Below the pieces are notes generated by a model. That model saw only the letters and a list, made by a program, of their open reading frames with translations. It had not been told where the DNA came from and ran no database searches. The position numbers were made by a program, and so were the translations under genes. From NCBI RefSeq assembly GCF_009733735.1, contig NZ_WNJP01000012.1:1-35679 (forward strand): 35,679 bases of DNA, read 5' to 3'. This document shows, in pieces, positions 8,685 to 15,909 of the stretch (positions are counted from its first letter, which is position 1; each line of letters starts with the position of its first letter). This stretch comes from Sandarakinorhabdus oryzae. Its GTDB lineage: Bacteria > Pseudomonadota > Alphaproteobacteria > Sphingomonadales > Sphingomonadaceae.

Positions 8685-9820
8685 TTCTTGTCCCCTTCCC
8701 TCACATAATTCTTCTGCTTGAATGGCATCGGCACCACGGTGGCGGCGATGCGCTTGCCGCGCACTTCAATTTCCAGCGCCGTGCCATCGGCGCTGTGGGC
8801 GGTGGCCACATACGCCATGGCGATCGGTACGTTCAGGCTGGGCGCGAACCCGCCCGAGGTGAGCACGCCGACCTGGGTTTCGCCGGCCCACACGGTTGCG
8901 CCCTCGCGCGCCGGCATGCGGCCTTCGACGGCCAGGCCAACCCGCTTGCGCGGAGCGCCATTGAACAATTGATCGAGAATGCGGTCCGCCCCCGGGAAGC
9001 CGCCTTCGATCTTGCGGCGCTTCGAAATGGCGAAGCTCAGATCGGCTTCGACCGGCGTCGTCTCCGGATCAAGATCATGGCCATAGAGCGGCAGACCAGC
9101 TTCGAGGCGCAGCGAATCGCGCGCACCCAGCCCGATCGGCTTCACCTCGGCATGGGCCAACAGCGCCTCGGCCAGCGCTTCGGCATGGCTGTTCGGCACC
9201 GAGATTTCGTAGCCATCCTCGCCGGTGTAGCCGGAGCGGGTGATGCCCAGCTTCACCCCGTTCCACAGCCAGCGCGCGCCGGCCATGAACTTCAGATCGG
9301 CAAAGGCCGGCTGGTCGGCGCTTTCGGGGATGAGGTCGAAGCGGCTCATCACCGCAACCGCCGCCGGTCCCTGCAGCGCCAGCAGCGCGTGGTCTTCCAT
9401 ATGATGCAGCGAAAGCCCGGCCGGCAGTCTCGCCCGCATGTGGGCGATGTCGGCGTGCTTGGTGGCGCCGTTGACGACCAGGTAAAAGCCCTTGCCGGTG
9501 TTGGTGACCATCAGGTCGTCGAGGATTCCGCCATTGTCTGCCAGCAGCAGCGAGTAGCGCACGCGGTGCGGCTGCAGCGCCTTGAAGTCGCCCGGCGCCA
9601 GGCTTTCCAGCCACGCGGCGGCGCCGTCACCTTCGACCAGCAGCTGGCCCATGTGCGACACGTCGAACAGGCCGGCCTTTTCGCGGGTCCACAGATGTTC
9701 GGCGATGATGCCGTCATACTGGATCGGCATGGCATAACCGGCGAACGGCACCATCCGCGCACCCAGGCGGCGGTGCAGGGCATCGAGTGGCAGTGCTTTC
9801 AGATCGGCGTCATCAGCCAT
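8681..9820 (-). CDS. gcvT: Aminomethyltransferase (glycine cleavage T protein)
   Basis: This is a 379-residue T-protein, close to the usual length. It shows the folate-binding fold start [25 protein letters not shown], the catalytic acidic pair Asp101/Asp102 in GILDDLMVT, and [12 protein letters not shown] in the second domain. It releases ammonia from the aminomethyl-lipoyl group and makes 5,10-methylenetetrahydrofolate. It is the first gene of the operon and its ATG at 9820 lies about 45 bases downstream of the second riboswitch aptamer; GGGG upstream of the ATG can serve as ribosome binding site and is close enough to be controlled by the riboswitch. Confidence 0.97.
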   Translation of the reverse strand: MADDADLKALPLDALHRRLGARMVPFAGYAMPIQYDGIIAEHLWTREKAGLFDVSHMGQLLVEGDGAAAWLESLAPGDFKALQPHRVRYSLLLADNGGILDDLMVTNTGKGFYLVVNGATKHADIAHMRARLPAGLSLHHMEDHALLALQGPAAVAVMSRFDLIPESADQPAFADLKFMAGARWLWNGVKLGITRSGYTGEDGYEISVPNSHAEALAEALLAHAEVKPIGLGARDSLRLEAGLPLYGHDLDPETTPVEADLSFAISKRRKIEGGFPGADRILDQLFNGAPRKRVGLAVEGRMPAREGATVWAGETQVGVLTSGGFAPSLNVPIAMAYVATAHSADGTALEIEVRGKRIAATVVPMPFKQKNYVREGDKK

Positions 9821-9864
9821 AAGGGCCCCGGCAACAGTTCACGGTTCGGCCGTCTGCCAAACCT

Positions 9865-10058
9865 GGTTCCCCCACTGTCGCCAGACCTGAGAGCTTTGAC
9901 CGGAACAGATCCCGGCTTACCCCTTCGGTGGGGTGCAGTTGCCTGCACCCGCTTTCCAGAGTGTCGCTGATACGCCGGCGCGGTCCTTGGGCCTGAGAGA
10001 TTCCGGGGGCGGCTTGCTCCTTCGGCGGTGACCGGTTGCCCTGCCACACTCTCCCGCG
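9865..10058 (-). promoter_or_regulatory. Tandem glycine riboswitch upstream of gcvT
   Basis: On the minus strand two glycine aptamers follow each other. Aptamer 1 (about 10055-9964) has GGGAGAGTGTGGCAGG, the core CACCG...GAAGGAGCAA, and AATCTCTCAGGCCCAAGGAC. Aptamer 2 (about 9963-9868) has ACACTCTGGAAAGC, CACCGAAGGGGTAAGCC, and AAAGCTCTCAGGT followed by GACAGTGGGGGAA. These are the standard conserved blocks of the family, in the right order, and the downstream operon is glycine cleavage. Glycine binding normally turns such operons on. The expression platform must lie in the short stretch between 9865 and the gcvT ATG; I see no clear U-rich terminator there, so control of translation start is the more likely mechanism. 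Confidence 0.95.
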
Positions 10059-10183
10059 CGCGGCGCCGGAGTTGCCCCCGGCGACCCCTGCCGATTGGGC
10101 GAAGCGGGCGCCTGAGTCAACTGCCCGAATGACCACCAGCGCGGCCAGCGCAACCCTGCCGCGCCGGCGCCGTAACTGCAGCC

Positions 10184-10312
10184 GTGATCGCCCGCCGCCT
10201 GTCCCTGCTTGTCCTGCTGCTCGGCCTGGCGATGGCGGTCAGTGTGGACCGCGCGCAGCCGACGCCGCTGCGGGGTCAGCCCACCACGACCCGGATCGAT
10301 TCGCTGCCCTGA
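10184..10312 (+). CDS. Possible small secreted peptide (42 aa, uncertain)
   Basis: A GTG-initiated frame encodes 42 residues beginning MIARRLSLLVLLLGLAMA, which looks like a signal peptide (basic start, leucine-rich core, AMA-type end) followed by a short polar tail. Codon third positions are mostly G or C, as in real genes here. It ends seven bases before the stop of the opposing lipoprotein gene. I see no convincing ribosome binding site, and the GTG is the only reason to start there. It could be real or chance coding in GC-rich DNA. Confidence 0.35.
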   Translation: MIARRLSLLVLLLGLAMAVSVDRAQPTPLRGQPTTTRIDSLP

Positions 10313-10318
10313 GGCGGC

Positions 10319-10954
10319 TTATTTGGCGATGTTGTAGGCGAGGCTGCGATCGTCGAGCTGGAAGCCCAGCACAACCTCGAAACTGGCGGCGCGCAGGGCG
10401 GCGCGCACTTCCGGATCAGCCATCGGATCGGTGGCGGCGTCGAGTTCGCCGGGCCGGCGCAGACGGTTGATCTTGTCGAGGATCGCCTGCGGCACGGAGG
10501 CCGCACTGCGCGCCACACTGGCCGTGGCGGTGCCGCTGGCAAGGGCGCGCTCCTGGCCGGCGGCGAAATTCACGGCCACGCTGGAAATCTGCTTGGCGTT
10601 GATGATGTTGCCGGCCTGCACAACAGCCGAAAACACCGGCAGCACGATCTGGCGCGCCTGGGCCGTGTCGGTGCGGCGCACGATCACGTCATAGCGGATG
10701 CGCGAGACATATTGATCGGCCGTTTCCGTGCACTCGTCGCGCACATTGGTGATGGTCGCCACCGCGTCGAGGTTGGCCACATCCTGCCCGCCCGGTTTGA
10801 ACAGGGTGGCATCACTGGCATAGGCGGCCACGGCCACGGCCGGACAGGCCGAGCGCTTGACGATAAGCGGGTTGCGTTCACAGCCGGCCAGCAGCAGCGC
10901 CGGAACGGCGACCAGGGCCAGGGCGGCAGAACGGCGAATGGGGGCGCGCATCAT
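10319..10954 (-). CDS. Conserved hypothetical lipoprotein
   Basis: This protein of 211 residues has a basic N-terminus and a hydrophobic stretch ending in the lipobox LLLAGC, so Cys25 should be lipidated and the protein anchored in the envelope. No known domain is recognised in the mature part; it is mixed alpha/beta with an Ala/Asn-rich centre and two cysteines. The ATG at 10954 (or the one next to it at 10951) is chosen because AGGAGAG lies five bases before it; an upstream in-frame start would add residues before the signal. It faces away from ispH, so 10955-11053 holds divergent promoters. Confidence 0.82.
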   Translation of the reverse strand: MMRAPIRRSAALALVAVPALLLAGCERNPLIVKRSACPAVAVAAYASDATLFKPGGQDVANLDAVATITNVRDECTETADQYVSRIRYDVIVRRTDTAQARQIVLPVFSAVVQAGNIINAKQISSVAVNFAAGQERALASGTATASVARSAASVPQAILDKINRLRRPGELDAATDPMADPEVRAALRAASFEVVLGFQLDDRSLAYNIAK

Positions 10955-11053
10955 GGCCTCTCTCCTATGGGGCAAAAGGCGTCACGGCAAGCGGCAAGCG
11001 GGGGGTGGGGTTTGGGGTAGCGTGGGCCGGCCCAATCGCGTATCAGCCGCCCC

Positions 11054-12031
11054 ATGAGCAACGTCGCACCCGCCATGGATGTCTCCCTTTCCGGCAAACC
11101 TGATCTGAAGGTGCTGGTCGCCGCGCCGCGCGGTTTCTGCGCCGGGGTCGATCGCGCCATCCATATCGTCGAGCTGGCGCTCGAACGCTGGGGCGCGCCT
11201 GTCTATGTTCGCCACGAGATCGTGCACAACAAGTTCGTGGTGGACAGTCTGAAGTCCAAGGGTGCCATCTTCGTCGAGGAACTGGACGAAGTGCCCGATG
11301 GCGTGCCGGTGGTGTTTTCCGCACACGGCGTGCCCAAGGCAGTGCCGGCCAAGGCCGAAGAGCGCGGGCTCACCTATGTCGATGCCACCTGTCCGCTGGT
11401 CTCCAAGGTCCACCGGCAGGCCGAGCGGCTGGTCGCTGCGGGCTGCCACATCCTGTTCATCGGCCACCAGGGCCACCCGGAAGTGATCGGCACCTTCGGC
11501 CAAGTGCCGGAAGGCGCCATGACCCTGATCGAGACGCTGGAAGATGCCCAGAACGTGCAGCCGCCCGATACCGGCAAGCTCGGCTTCCTGACCCAGACCA
11601 CGCTGAGCGTGGACGACACCGCCGACATGGTGACCGAACTCAAGCGCCGCTTCCCCGCCATCGAAGGCCCGCGCGGCGATGACATCTGCTACGCCACCTC
11701 CAACCGCCAGGCCGCGGTCAAGGCGATGGCGCCGCGTTGCGATCTGGTGCTGGTGATCGGCGCCGCCAACAGCAGCAACAGCCAGCGCCTGCGCGAAGTC
11801 GCCGAGCGCGAGGGTGCGCGCAGCTGGCTGATCCAGCGCGCCGCCGAGATCGACTGGGCCTGGTTTGATGGCGTCGAAACCGTCGGCGTCACCGCCGGCG
11901 CTTCGGCCCCGGAAGTGCTGGTGCAGGAAGTGCTGGCGGCGATGGCGGCCCGCTTTGCCGTGACCAGCGAGAATATCACCACCGCTGTTGAAGAGGTGGT
12001 GTTCAAGCTGCCGCGCGCGCTGACCGCCTGA
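11054..12031 (+). CDS. ispH: 4-hydroxy-3-methylbut-2-enyl diphosphate reductase
   Basis: This is a 325-residue IspH, the last enzyme of the MEP isoprenoid pathway, which converts HMBPP to IPP and DMAPP. The three [4Fe-4S] cluster cysteines are Cys29 (APRGFCAGV), Cys113 (DATCPLV) and Cys212 ([10 protein letters not shown]), and the substrate-site TQTTLS is at 180-185. The first 16 residues are a variable extension before the conserved core. It is the first gene of a run with thrB and rnhA. IspH supplies precursors for carotenoids, quinones and the bacteriochlorophyll tail, which suits the neighbouring antenna genes. Confidence 0.97.
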   Translation: MSNVAPAMDVSLSGKPDLKVLVAAPRGFCAGVDRAIHIVELALERWGAPVYVRHEIVHNKFVVDSLKSKGAIFVEELDEVPDGVPVVFSAHGVPKAVPAKAEERGLTYVDATCPLVSKVHRQAERLVAAGCHILFIGHQGHPEVIGTFGQVPEGAMTLIETLEDAQNVQPPDTGKLGFLTQTTLSVDDTADMVTELKRRFPAIEGPRGDDICYATSNRQAAVKAMAPRCDLVLVIGAANSSNSQRLREVAEREGARSWLIQRAAEIDWAWFDGVETVGVTAGASAPEVLVQEVLAAMAARFAVTSENITTAVEEVVFKLPRALTA

Positions 12032-12042
12032 GGGGCGGGCGC

Positions 12043-13014
12043 ATGGCGGTCTATACTCCGGTGAGCGCCGCCGATCTGGCGGGCTTTCTGGCCGGCTATG
12101 ACGTGGGCAGCGCCACCAGCTTCAAGGGCATCGCCGAAGGGGTGGAAAACAGCAATTTCCTGCTGGAAACCAAAGGTGGTTCAAGCGGGGGCGGCCGCTT
12201 CATCCTCACCCTCTATGAAAAGCGCGTCGATGAACGCGATCTGCCCTGGTTCCTGGCGCTGATGGGGCATCTGGCCGCCAAGGGCCTGCCCGTCCCCGGC
12301 CCGGTGGCCGACCGCGGCGGCGCGGTGCTGCAGGTGCTCAACAGCCGCCCGGCCTGCCTGATCGAGTTCCTGCCCGGTGTCAGTGTCACTGAAGCCACAC
12401 CGGCGGCAGCGCATGCCGTGGGTGCGGCGCTGGGCCGGATGCACAACGCACTGGCCGATTTCACCGCGCCGCGCCCCAATGCCCTCGGCCCCGTGTCGTG
12501 GCCGCCGCTGGCGGCGCGTTGCAATGGCCGATTGGGCGAGATTGATGCCGGTCTGCCCGACGCGGTGGCGCGCGGCCTTGCGGCGGCCGCCGATTGGCCG
12601 CGCGGCCTGCCGCAATCGACCATCCACGCCGATCTCTTCCCTGACAATGTGCTGATGCTCGACGGCCAGGTGACAGGCCTCATCGATTTCTATTTCGCCT
12701 GCACCGATGCCCGCGCCTATGATGTGGCAGTCACGCATGCGGCCTGGTGCTTTTCCGCCGACGGCCGTCAGTTTTTCCCCGAGCGTGCCGAAGGGCTGAT
12801 GAGCGGCTATCTAGACGAAGTCGCGTTGAGCCCGGCCGAACGCGCCGCCCTGCCCCGCCTGGCGGCCGGCGCTGCGCTGCGCTTCACCCTCACCCGCGCT
12901 TATGACTGGCTCAACACGCCGGCGGATGCGCTGGTCACCCGCAAGGACCCGATGGCCTTTGCCCGCCGGCTGAGCTGGTATCTGGATGCGACCGCGGAGA
13001 TGATGGGTGGCTGA
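12043..13014 (+). CDS. thrB: Homoserine kinase (ThrB2, choline/aminoglycoside kinase fold)
   Basis: This 323-residue protein belongs to the alphaproteobacterial homoserine kinase type II, unrelated in fold to the GHMP-type E. coli ThrB. It begins [19 protein letters not shown], with a Gly-rich nucleotide region ([12 protein letters not shown]), catalytic loop HADLFPDN at 195-202 and metal-binding IDFYFA at 214-219. It phosphorylates homoserine for threonine synthesis. The start lies 11 bases after ispH, preceded by GAGGGGCGGG. Its end overlaps rnhA by eight bases. The ispH-thrB-rnhA order is widespread in related bacteria. Confidence 0.95.
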   Translation: MAVYTPVSAADLAGFLAGYDVGSATSFKGIAEGVENSNFLLETKGGSSGGGRFILTLYEKRVDERDLPWFLALMGHLAAKGLPVPGPVADRGGAVLQVLNSRPACLIEFLPGVSVTEATPAAAHAVGAALGRMHNALADFTAPRPNALGPVSWPPLAARCNGRLGEIDAGLPDAVARGLAAAADWPRGLPQSTIHADLFPDNVLMLDGQVTGLIDFYFACTDARAYDVAVTHAAWCFSADGRQFFPERAEGLMSGYLDEVALSPAERAALPRLAAGAALRFTLTRAYDWLNTPADALVTRKDPMAFARRLSWYLDATAEMMGG

Positions 13015-13462
13015 GCTGCCGCAGGTCGAGATCTTCACCGACGGCGCCTGCAAGGGCAATCCCGGCCCCGGCGGCTGGGGCGCCATCCTGCGCTCTGGCG
13101 GCAAGGAGAAGGAGCTGAACGGAGCCGAGCCGCACACCACCAACAACCGCATGGAATTGCAGGCGGCGATTTCGGCGCTCAATGCCCTGACTCGGCCGTG
13201 CAGCGTCGATCTCACCACCGACAGCGTCTATGTGCGCGACGGCATCTCGAAATGGGTGCACGGCTGGCAGCGGAACGGCTGGAAAACCGCTGACAAGAAG
13301 CCGGTGAAGAATGACGATCTGTGGCAGGCGTTGCTTGCGGCCGCCAAGCCCCACAGCGTGCGCTGGCATTGGGTGAAGGGCCACGCCGGCCACCCGGAAA
13401 ACGAGCGTGCCGACCAGTTGGCGAATGACGCCATCGCTGCGATGCGTGCTGGTGACAACTGA
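13007..13462 (+). CDS. rnhA: Ribonuclease HI
   Basis: This is a 151-residue RNase HI that cuts RNA in RNA-DNA hybrids. The catalytic set is intact: Asp12 ([17 protein letters not shown]), Glu50 (RMEL), Asp72 (TTDSVYV), the His126 loop (KGHAGH) and Asp136 (NERADQLA). It starts at a GTG at 13007, overlapping the thrB stop by eight bases, so translation is probably coupled. Length and motifs match the E. coli enzyme class without an extra domain. Confidence 0.97.
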   Translation: MAELPQVEIFTDGACKGNPGPGGWGAILRSGGKEKELNGAEPHTTNNRMELQAAISALNALTRPCSVDLTTDSVYVRDGISKWVHGWQRNGWKTADKKPVKNDDLWQALLAAAKPHSVRWHWVKGHAGHPENERADQLANDAIAAMRAGDN

Positions 13463-13503
13463 AGCCATTGCCAATTCCCCGCTAATCCGCTTTGAGGCTG
13501 ACC

Positions 13504-14913
13504 ATGGCTTCTGATCCCACCGCAAAGGGCCTCAACGCCCGCCTCGTCAAGGTCTGGATGACCTGGGGCACCCAGTTTTTGCCGTTTGCCGATGTCGCCA
13601 GCCCGGAACTGCCGCTGTCGCGCCTGCTGCGCCTGTCGCTGATCCAGGTCAGCGTCGGCATGAGCCTGGTGCTGCTGGTCGGCACGCTCAATCGCGTGAT
13701 GATCGTCGAACTTGGCGTGCCGGCGACCCTGGTGGGCGTCATGCTGGCGCTGCCGCTGCTCGCCGCGCCGTTCCGCGCCCTGATCGGCCACAAATCCGAT
13801 ACGCACAAATCGGCGTTGGGCTGGCGGCGGGTGCCCTATATCTATCTGGGCACCATGATCCAGTTTGGCGGGCTGGCCATCATGCCGTTCGCGCTTTTGG
13901 TGCTGGCCGGCGCCCAGGAAGCCTATGACGAGCGGATCTGGCTGGGCCAGCCGGCCGCTGCGCTCGCCTTCCTGCTGGTCGGCATCGGCATCCACACCAC
14001 CCAGACCGTGGGGCTGGCGCTTGCCACCGATCTCACCAAGGAAGAGCAGCAGCCCAATGTCGTCGGCCTGATGTATGTGATGCTGCTGATCGGCTCCATC
14101 ATCGCCTCGCTGTTCTTCGGCTGGGCGCTGAAGGATTTCAGCCAGGGCCGGCTGATCCAGGTGATCCAGGGCAGCGCCGTCATCACCATCATCCTGAACT
14201 TCACCGCCTTGTGGAAGCAGGAAACCCGCGTGCCGCATTATCTGCGCACCGAACCGGTGCAGGCCGAACCGACCTTCCGCGAAAGCTGGGACCTGTTTGT
14301 CGGCAAGGACAAGACGGTGCTGCGGCTGCTCGCCGTCGGGCTCGGCACACTGGCCTTTTCCATGTCCGACATCGTGCTCGAGCCCTATGGCGGTGAAGTG
14401 CTCAATCTGGGCGTCGGCACCACCACCCTGCTCACCGCCATCATGTCGTTCGGCAGCCTGCTCGGCTTTGCCTATGCCTCCTACATCCTGTCATTGGGGT
14501 CCGATCCGTTCCGCATGGCGACGCTTGGCACCGTCATCGGCTTGCCGGCCTATGGCCTGATCATCATGGCCGCCGGCTCTGACACGCCGGAATTGTTCAC
14601 GCTGGGCGTGCTGCTGGCGGGCATCGGCACCGGCCTGTTCGGGCATGGCACGCTCACCGCCACGATGCGGCTGGCGCCGCGCAACCAGGTCGGCATTGCC
14701 ATGGGTGCCTGGGGCGCCGTGCAGGCCACCAGCCAGGGCGTCGGCGCCACCATCGGCGGCGTCATCCGCGACACCGCCCGCGGCCTGTCACTCGGGCTGG
14801 ACATCCCGGGCGCGGCCAATGGCTATGTGCTGATCTTCGCGCTTGAGCTGGCGCTGATGGTTGCCACCCTGGCCGCCATGTGGCCGCTGCTGCAACGCGA
14901 CGAGCCGGTTTGA
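13504..14913 (+). CDS. PucC/LhaA-family MFS protein (photosynthetic antenna assembly or pigment transport)
   Basis: This is a 469-residue polytopic membrane protein of the BCD/PucC family within the MFS, with about 12 hydrophobic segments. Family features include the N-terminal amphipathic stretch RLLRLSLIQVSVGM, a GHKSDTHKSALGWRRVPYIYLG loop between early helices (split here only for reference), and DLTKEEQQPNVVGLMYVM. PucC and LhaA help assemble LH2 and LH1; Bch2/G115 relatives may move pigment. I start at ATG 13504 rather than TTG 13492, since the latter lacks a ribosome site. It follows rnhA by 41 bases and is convergent with pucBA, which makes a role in LH2 assembly likely but not proven; I leave the symbol blank because paralogues are hard to tell apart. 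Confidence 0.9.
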   Translation: MASDPTAKGLNARLVKVWMTWGTQFLPFADVASPELPLSRLLRLSLIQVSVGMSLVLLVGTLNRVMIVELGVPATLVGVMLALPLLAAPFRALIGHKSDTHKSALGWRRVPYIYLGTMIQFGGLAIMPFALLVLAGAQEAYDERIWLGQPAAALAFLLVGIGIHTTQTVGLALATDLTKEEQQPNVVGLMYVMLLIGSIIASLFFGWALKDFSQGRLIQVIQGSAVITIILNFTALWKQETRVPHYLRTEPVQAEPTFRESWDLFVGKDKTVLRLLAVGLGTLAFSMSDIVLEPYGGEVLNLGVGTTTLLTAIMSFGSLLGFAYASYILSLGSDPFRMATLGTVIGLPAYGLIIMAAGSDTPELFTLGVLLAGIGTGLFGHGTLTATMRLAPRNQVGIAMGAWGAVQATSQGVGATIGGVIRDTARGLSLGLDIPGAANGYVLIFALELALMVATLAAMWPLLQRDEPV

Positions 14914-15028
14914 TGCGTCGCAGCAGCCGCGCCTGGCGCGCGGCGGCCTGACGCCCCTTCATCAACTTTGCCCATTGCCGGTCGTGCGACCCGCCTGATT
15001 CGTCAGGTGGTTGACCCAAAACGAAAAA

Positions 15029-15057
15029 GGCCGGCGCCCCGCTGGGGGGCGCCGGCC
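15029..15057 (-). terminator. Intrinsic terminator of the pucBA operon
   Basis: A 12-base-pair GC-rich stem (arms 15029-15040 and 15046-15057, loop GCTGG) is followed on the minus strand by TTTTTCGTTTT, a good termination signal for the antenna operon. A smaller hairpin (15069-15084, GCCCGGC/GCCGGGC) lies between it and the pucA stop and may protect the 3' end. On the plus strand the tail after the stem is only CGTTTC, so it is weaker for the PucC-like gene. Confidence 0.85.
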
Positions 15058-15091
15058 CGTTTCAGTCTGCCCGGCAGGCCGGGCGAATGAC

Positions 15092-15352
15092 TTACTTGGC
15101 GGCTTCAGCCGGAGCTTCGGCAGCCGGAGCAGCTTCAGCGGCCGGCGCCATGGCGTCAGCAGCCGGAGCGGCAGCGGCTTCAGCAGCCGGAGCAGCAGCA
15201 GCGGCAGCGCCACCCTGCCAATAGGCGCCAAACCAGGTGGTGTTCATCAGGATCGACGCGTGGACGATCAGGGCCACAGCGGCAACCGCGATGAAGAACA
15301 GCGGGATGCCGACGGACGGGCTGACATAGAGCCAGATACGACCTTCATTCAT
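15092..15352 (-). CDS. pucA: Light-harvesting complex LH2-type alpha subunit with Ala/Pro/Glu-rich tail
   Basis: This 86-residue antenna polypeptide has a short cytoplasmic start MNEGRIW, one membrane helix (about 14-37) with the bacteriochlorophyll ligand His31, then TTWFGAYWQGG. Compared by memory with the LH2 alpha of Rhodoblastus acidophilus, His31, Trp40, Tyr44 and Trp45 fall at the same numbers; Tyr44/Trp45 are the residues that hydrogen-bond B850 pigments. This argues for LH2 rather than LH1. Residues 49-86 form an unusual tail built from Ala, Pro and Glu in PAAEA/PAADA-like units. GGGGAG lies upstream of the ATG, 19 bases after the pucB stop. The tail is probably periplasmic. Confidence 0.92.
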   Translation of the reverse strand: MNEGRIWLYVSPSVGIPLFFIAVAAVALIVHASILMNTTWFGAYWQGGAAAAAAPAAEAAAAPAADAMAPAAEAAPAAEAPAEAAK

Positions 15353-15371
15353 GATAGTGTCTCCCCTGATC

Positions 15372-15524
15372 TCAGTGCAGCCACGGCGTCAAAGCGAACG
15401 CCAGGATGTGCGCCAGGACGGCGATCGCGCCGAAGATCCGGGTGCCCCACTTGAGGCCCTCGTTGATCTCGATCGCTTCCTTCTCGGTCAGCCCAGTCGG
15501 GTAGACCTTGGTATCTTCTGCCAT
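15372..15524 (-). CDS. pucB: Light-harvesting complex LH2-type beta subunit
   Basis: This short gene encodes 50 residues: a polar N-terminus (MAEDTKVYPTGLTEKEAIEI), then one helix with GTRIFGAIAVLAHILAF and the conserved end ALTPWLH. His39 in LAHILAF is the B850 or B870 ligand. Arg29 in GTR matches the LH2 beta arginine near B800. The other conserved beta histidine, expected about 18 residues earlier, is Asn21 here. GAGGAG six bases before the ATG is a strong ribosome site. Together with pucA it forms a two-gene antenna operon away from any visible reaction-centre genes. LH1 is an alternative, but alpha-subunit residues favour LH2. Confidence 0.92.
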   Translation of the reverse strand: MAEDTKVYPTGLTEKEAIEINEGLKWGTRIFGAIAVLAHILAFALTPWLH

Positions 15525-15909
15525 GTTATACTCCTCTCCCATTCGGAAAAGTCGCCGGACCGAACGGCCCCCGCCTCCCCCGCCTGTTTGCCGGAATGGG
15601 CAACGAGCACGTGCGACCCAATCCCTGCTGTGCGCCCCACCGACGGGCCGATCCGAACAGGATCGCGACAGGACGCCGCAGCAGAATCACCCCTTACCCA
15701 AACCGCCGCATGTGTCAATCTGTCGCCGTAACACTGCGTAACAGCGGCCTGACAGTTTTGCAGCGCAGCATCCAAGGGTGCCGCACTGCAGCATGCAACA
15801 AGGGCTTTTCCGGCCTCTGAAAAAGCCTAATCTGCCCTTCATCGCGGTCATTTGTGTATGGCTGGCTTGACACCAGGGCAGGGCCGATTCCGGCCAGAAG
15901 GGGGATTTG
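15525..15909. other. Divergent intergenic region between pucBA and the M20-like gene
   Basis: This 385-base stretch has no gene I can support. On its left it carries the pucB ribosome site and leader, in its middle the candidate puc promoter and direct repeat, and on its right a stem (15803-15809 with 15821-15827, GGCTTTT/AAAAGCC). A second TTGACA on the plus strand at 15867-15872 may belong to a promoter of the M20-like gene, though no good -10 follows at 17 bases. Confidence 0.6.
15713..15743 (-). promoter_or_regulatory. Candidate pucBA promoter with upstream direct repeat
   Basis: On the minus strand a perfect TTGACA (15718-15713) is preceded by two copies of TGTTACG (15743-15737 and 15733-15727), spaced exactly 10 bases apart, one helical turn. 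A -10 sequence at the right distance is weak (TAAGGG after 16 bases), as is common for activated photosynthesis promoters. The leader to pucB would be roughly 160 bases. No experiment supports the start site; this is inferred from sequence alone. Confidence 0.45.

Noticed and set aside
13492-13503. TTG start for the PucC-like gene
   Set aside because: ATG 13504 follows four codons later and fits better; no ribosome site favours the TTG.
15727-15758. PpsR/CrtJ operator (TGT-N12-ACA) near pucBA
   Set aside because: The best match (TGT-N12-ACG on the minus strand) misses one of six key bases; no full site found in the intergenic region.
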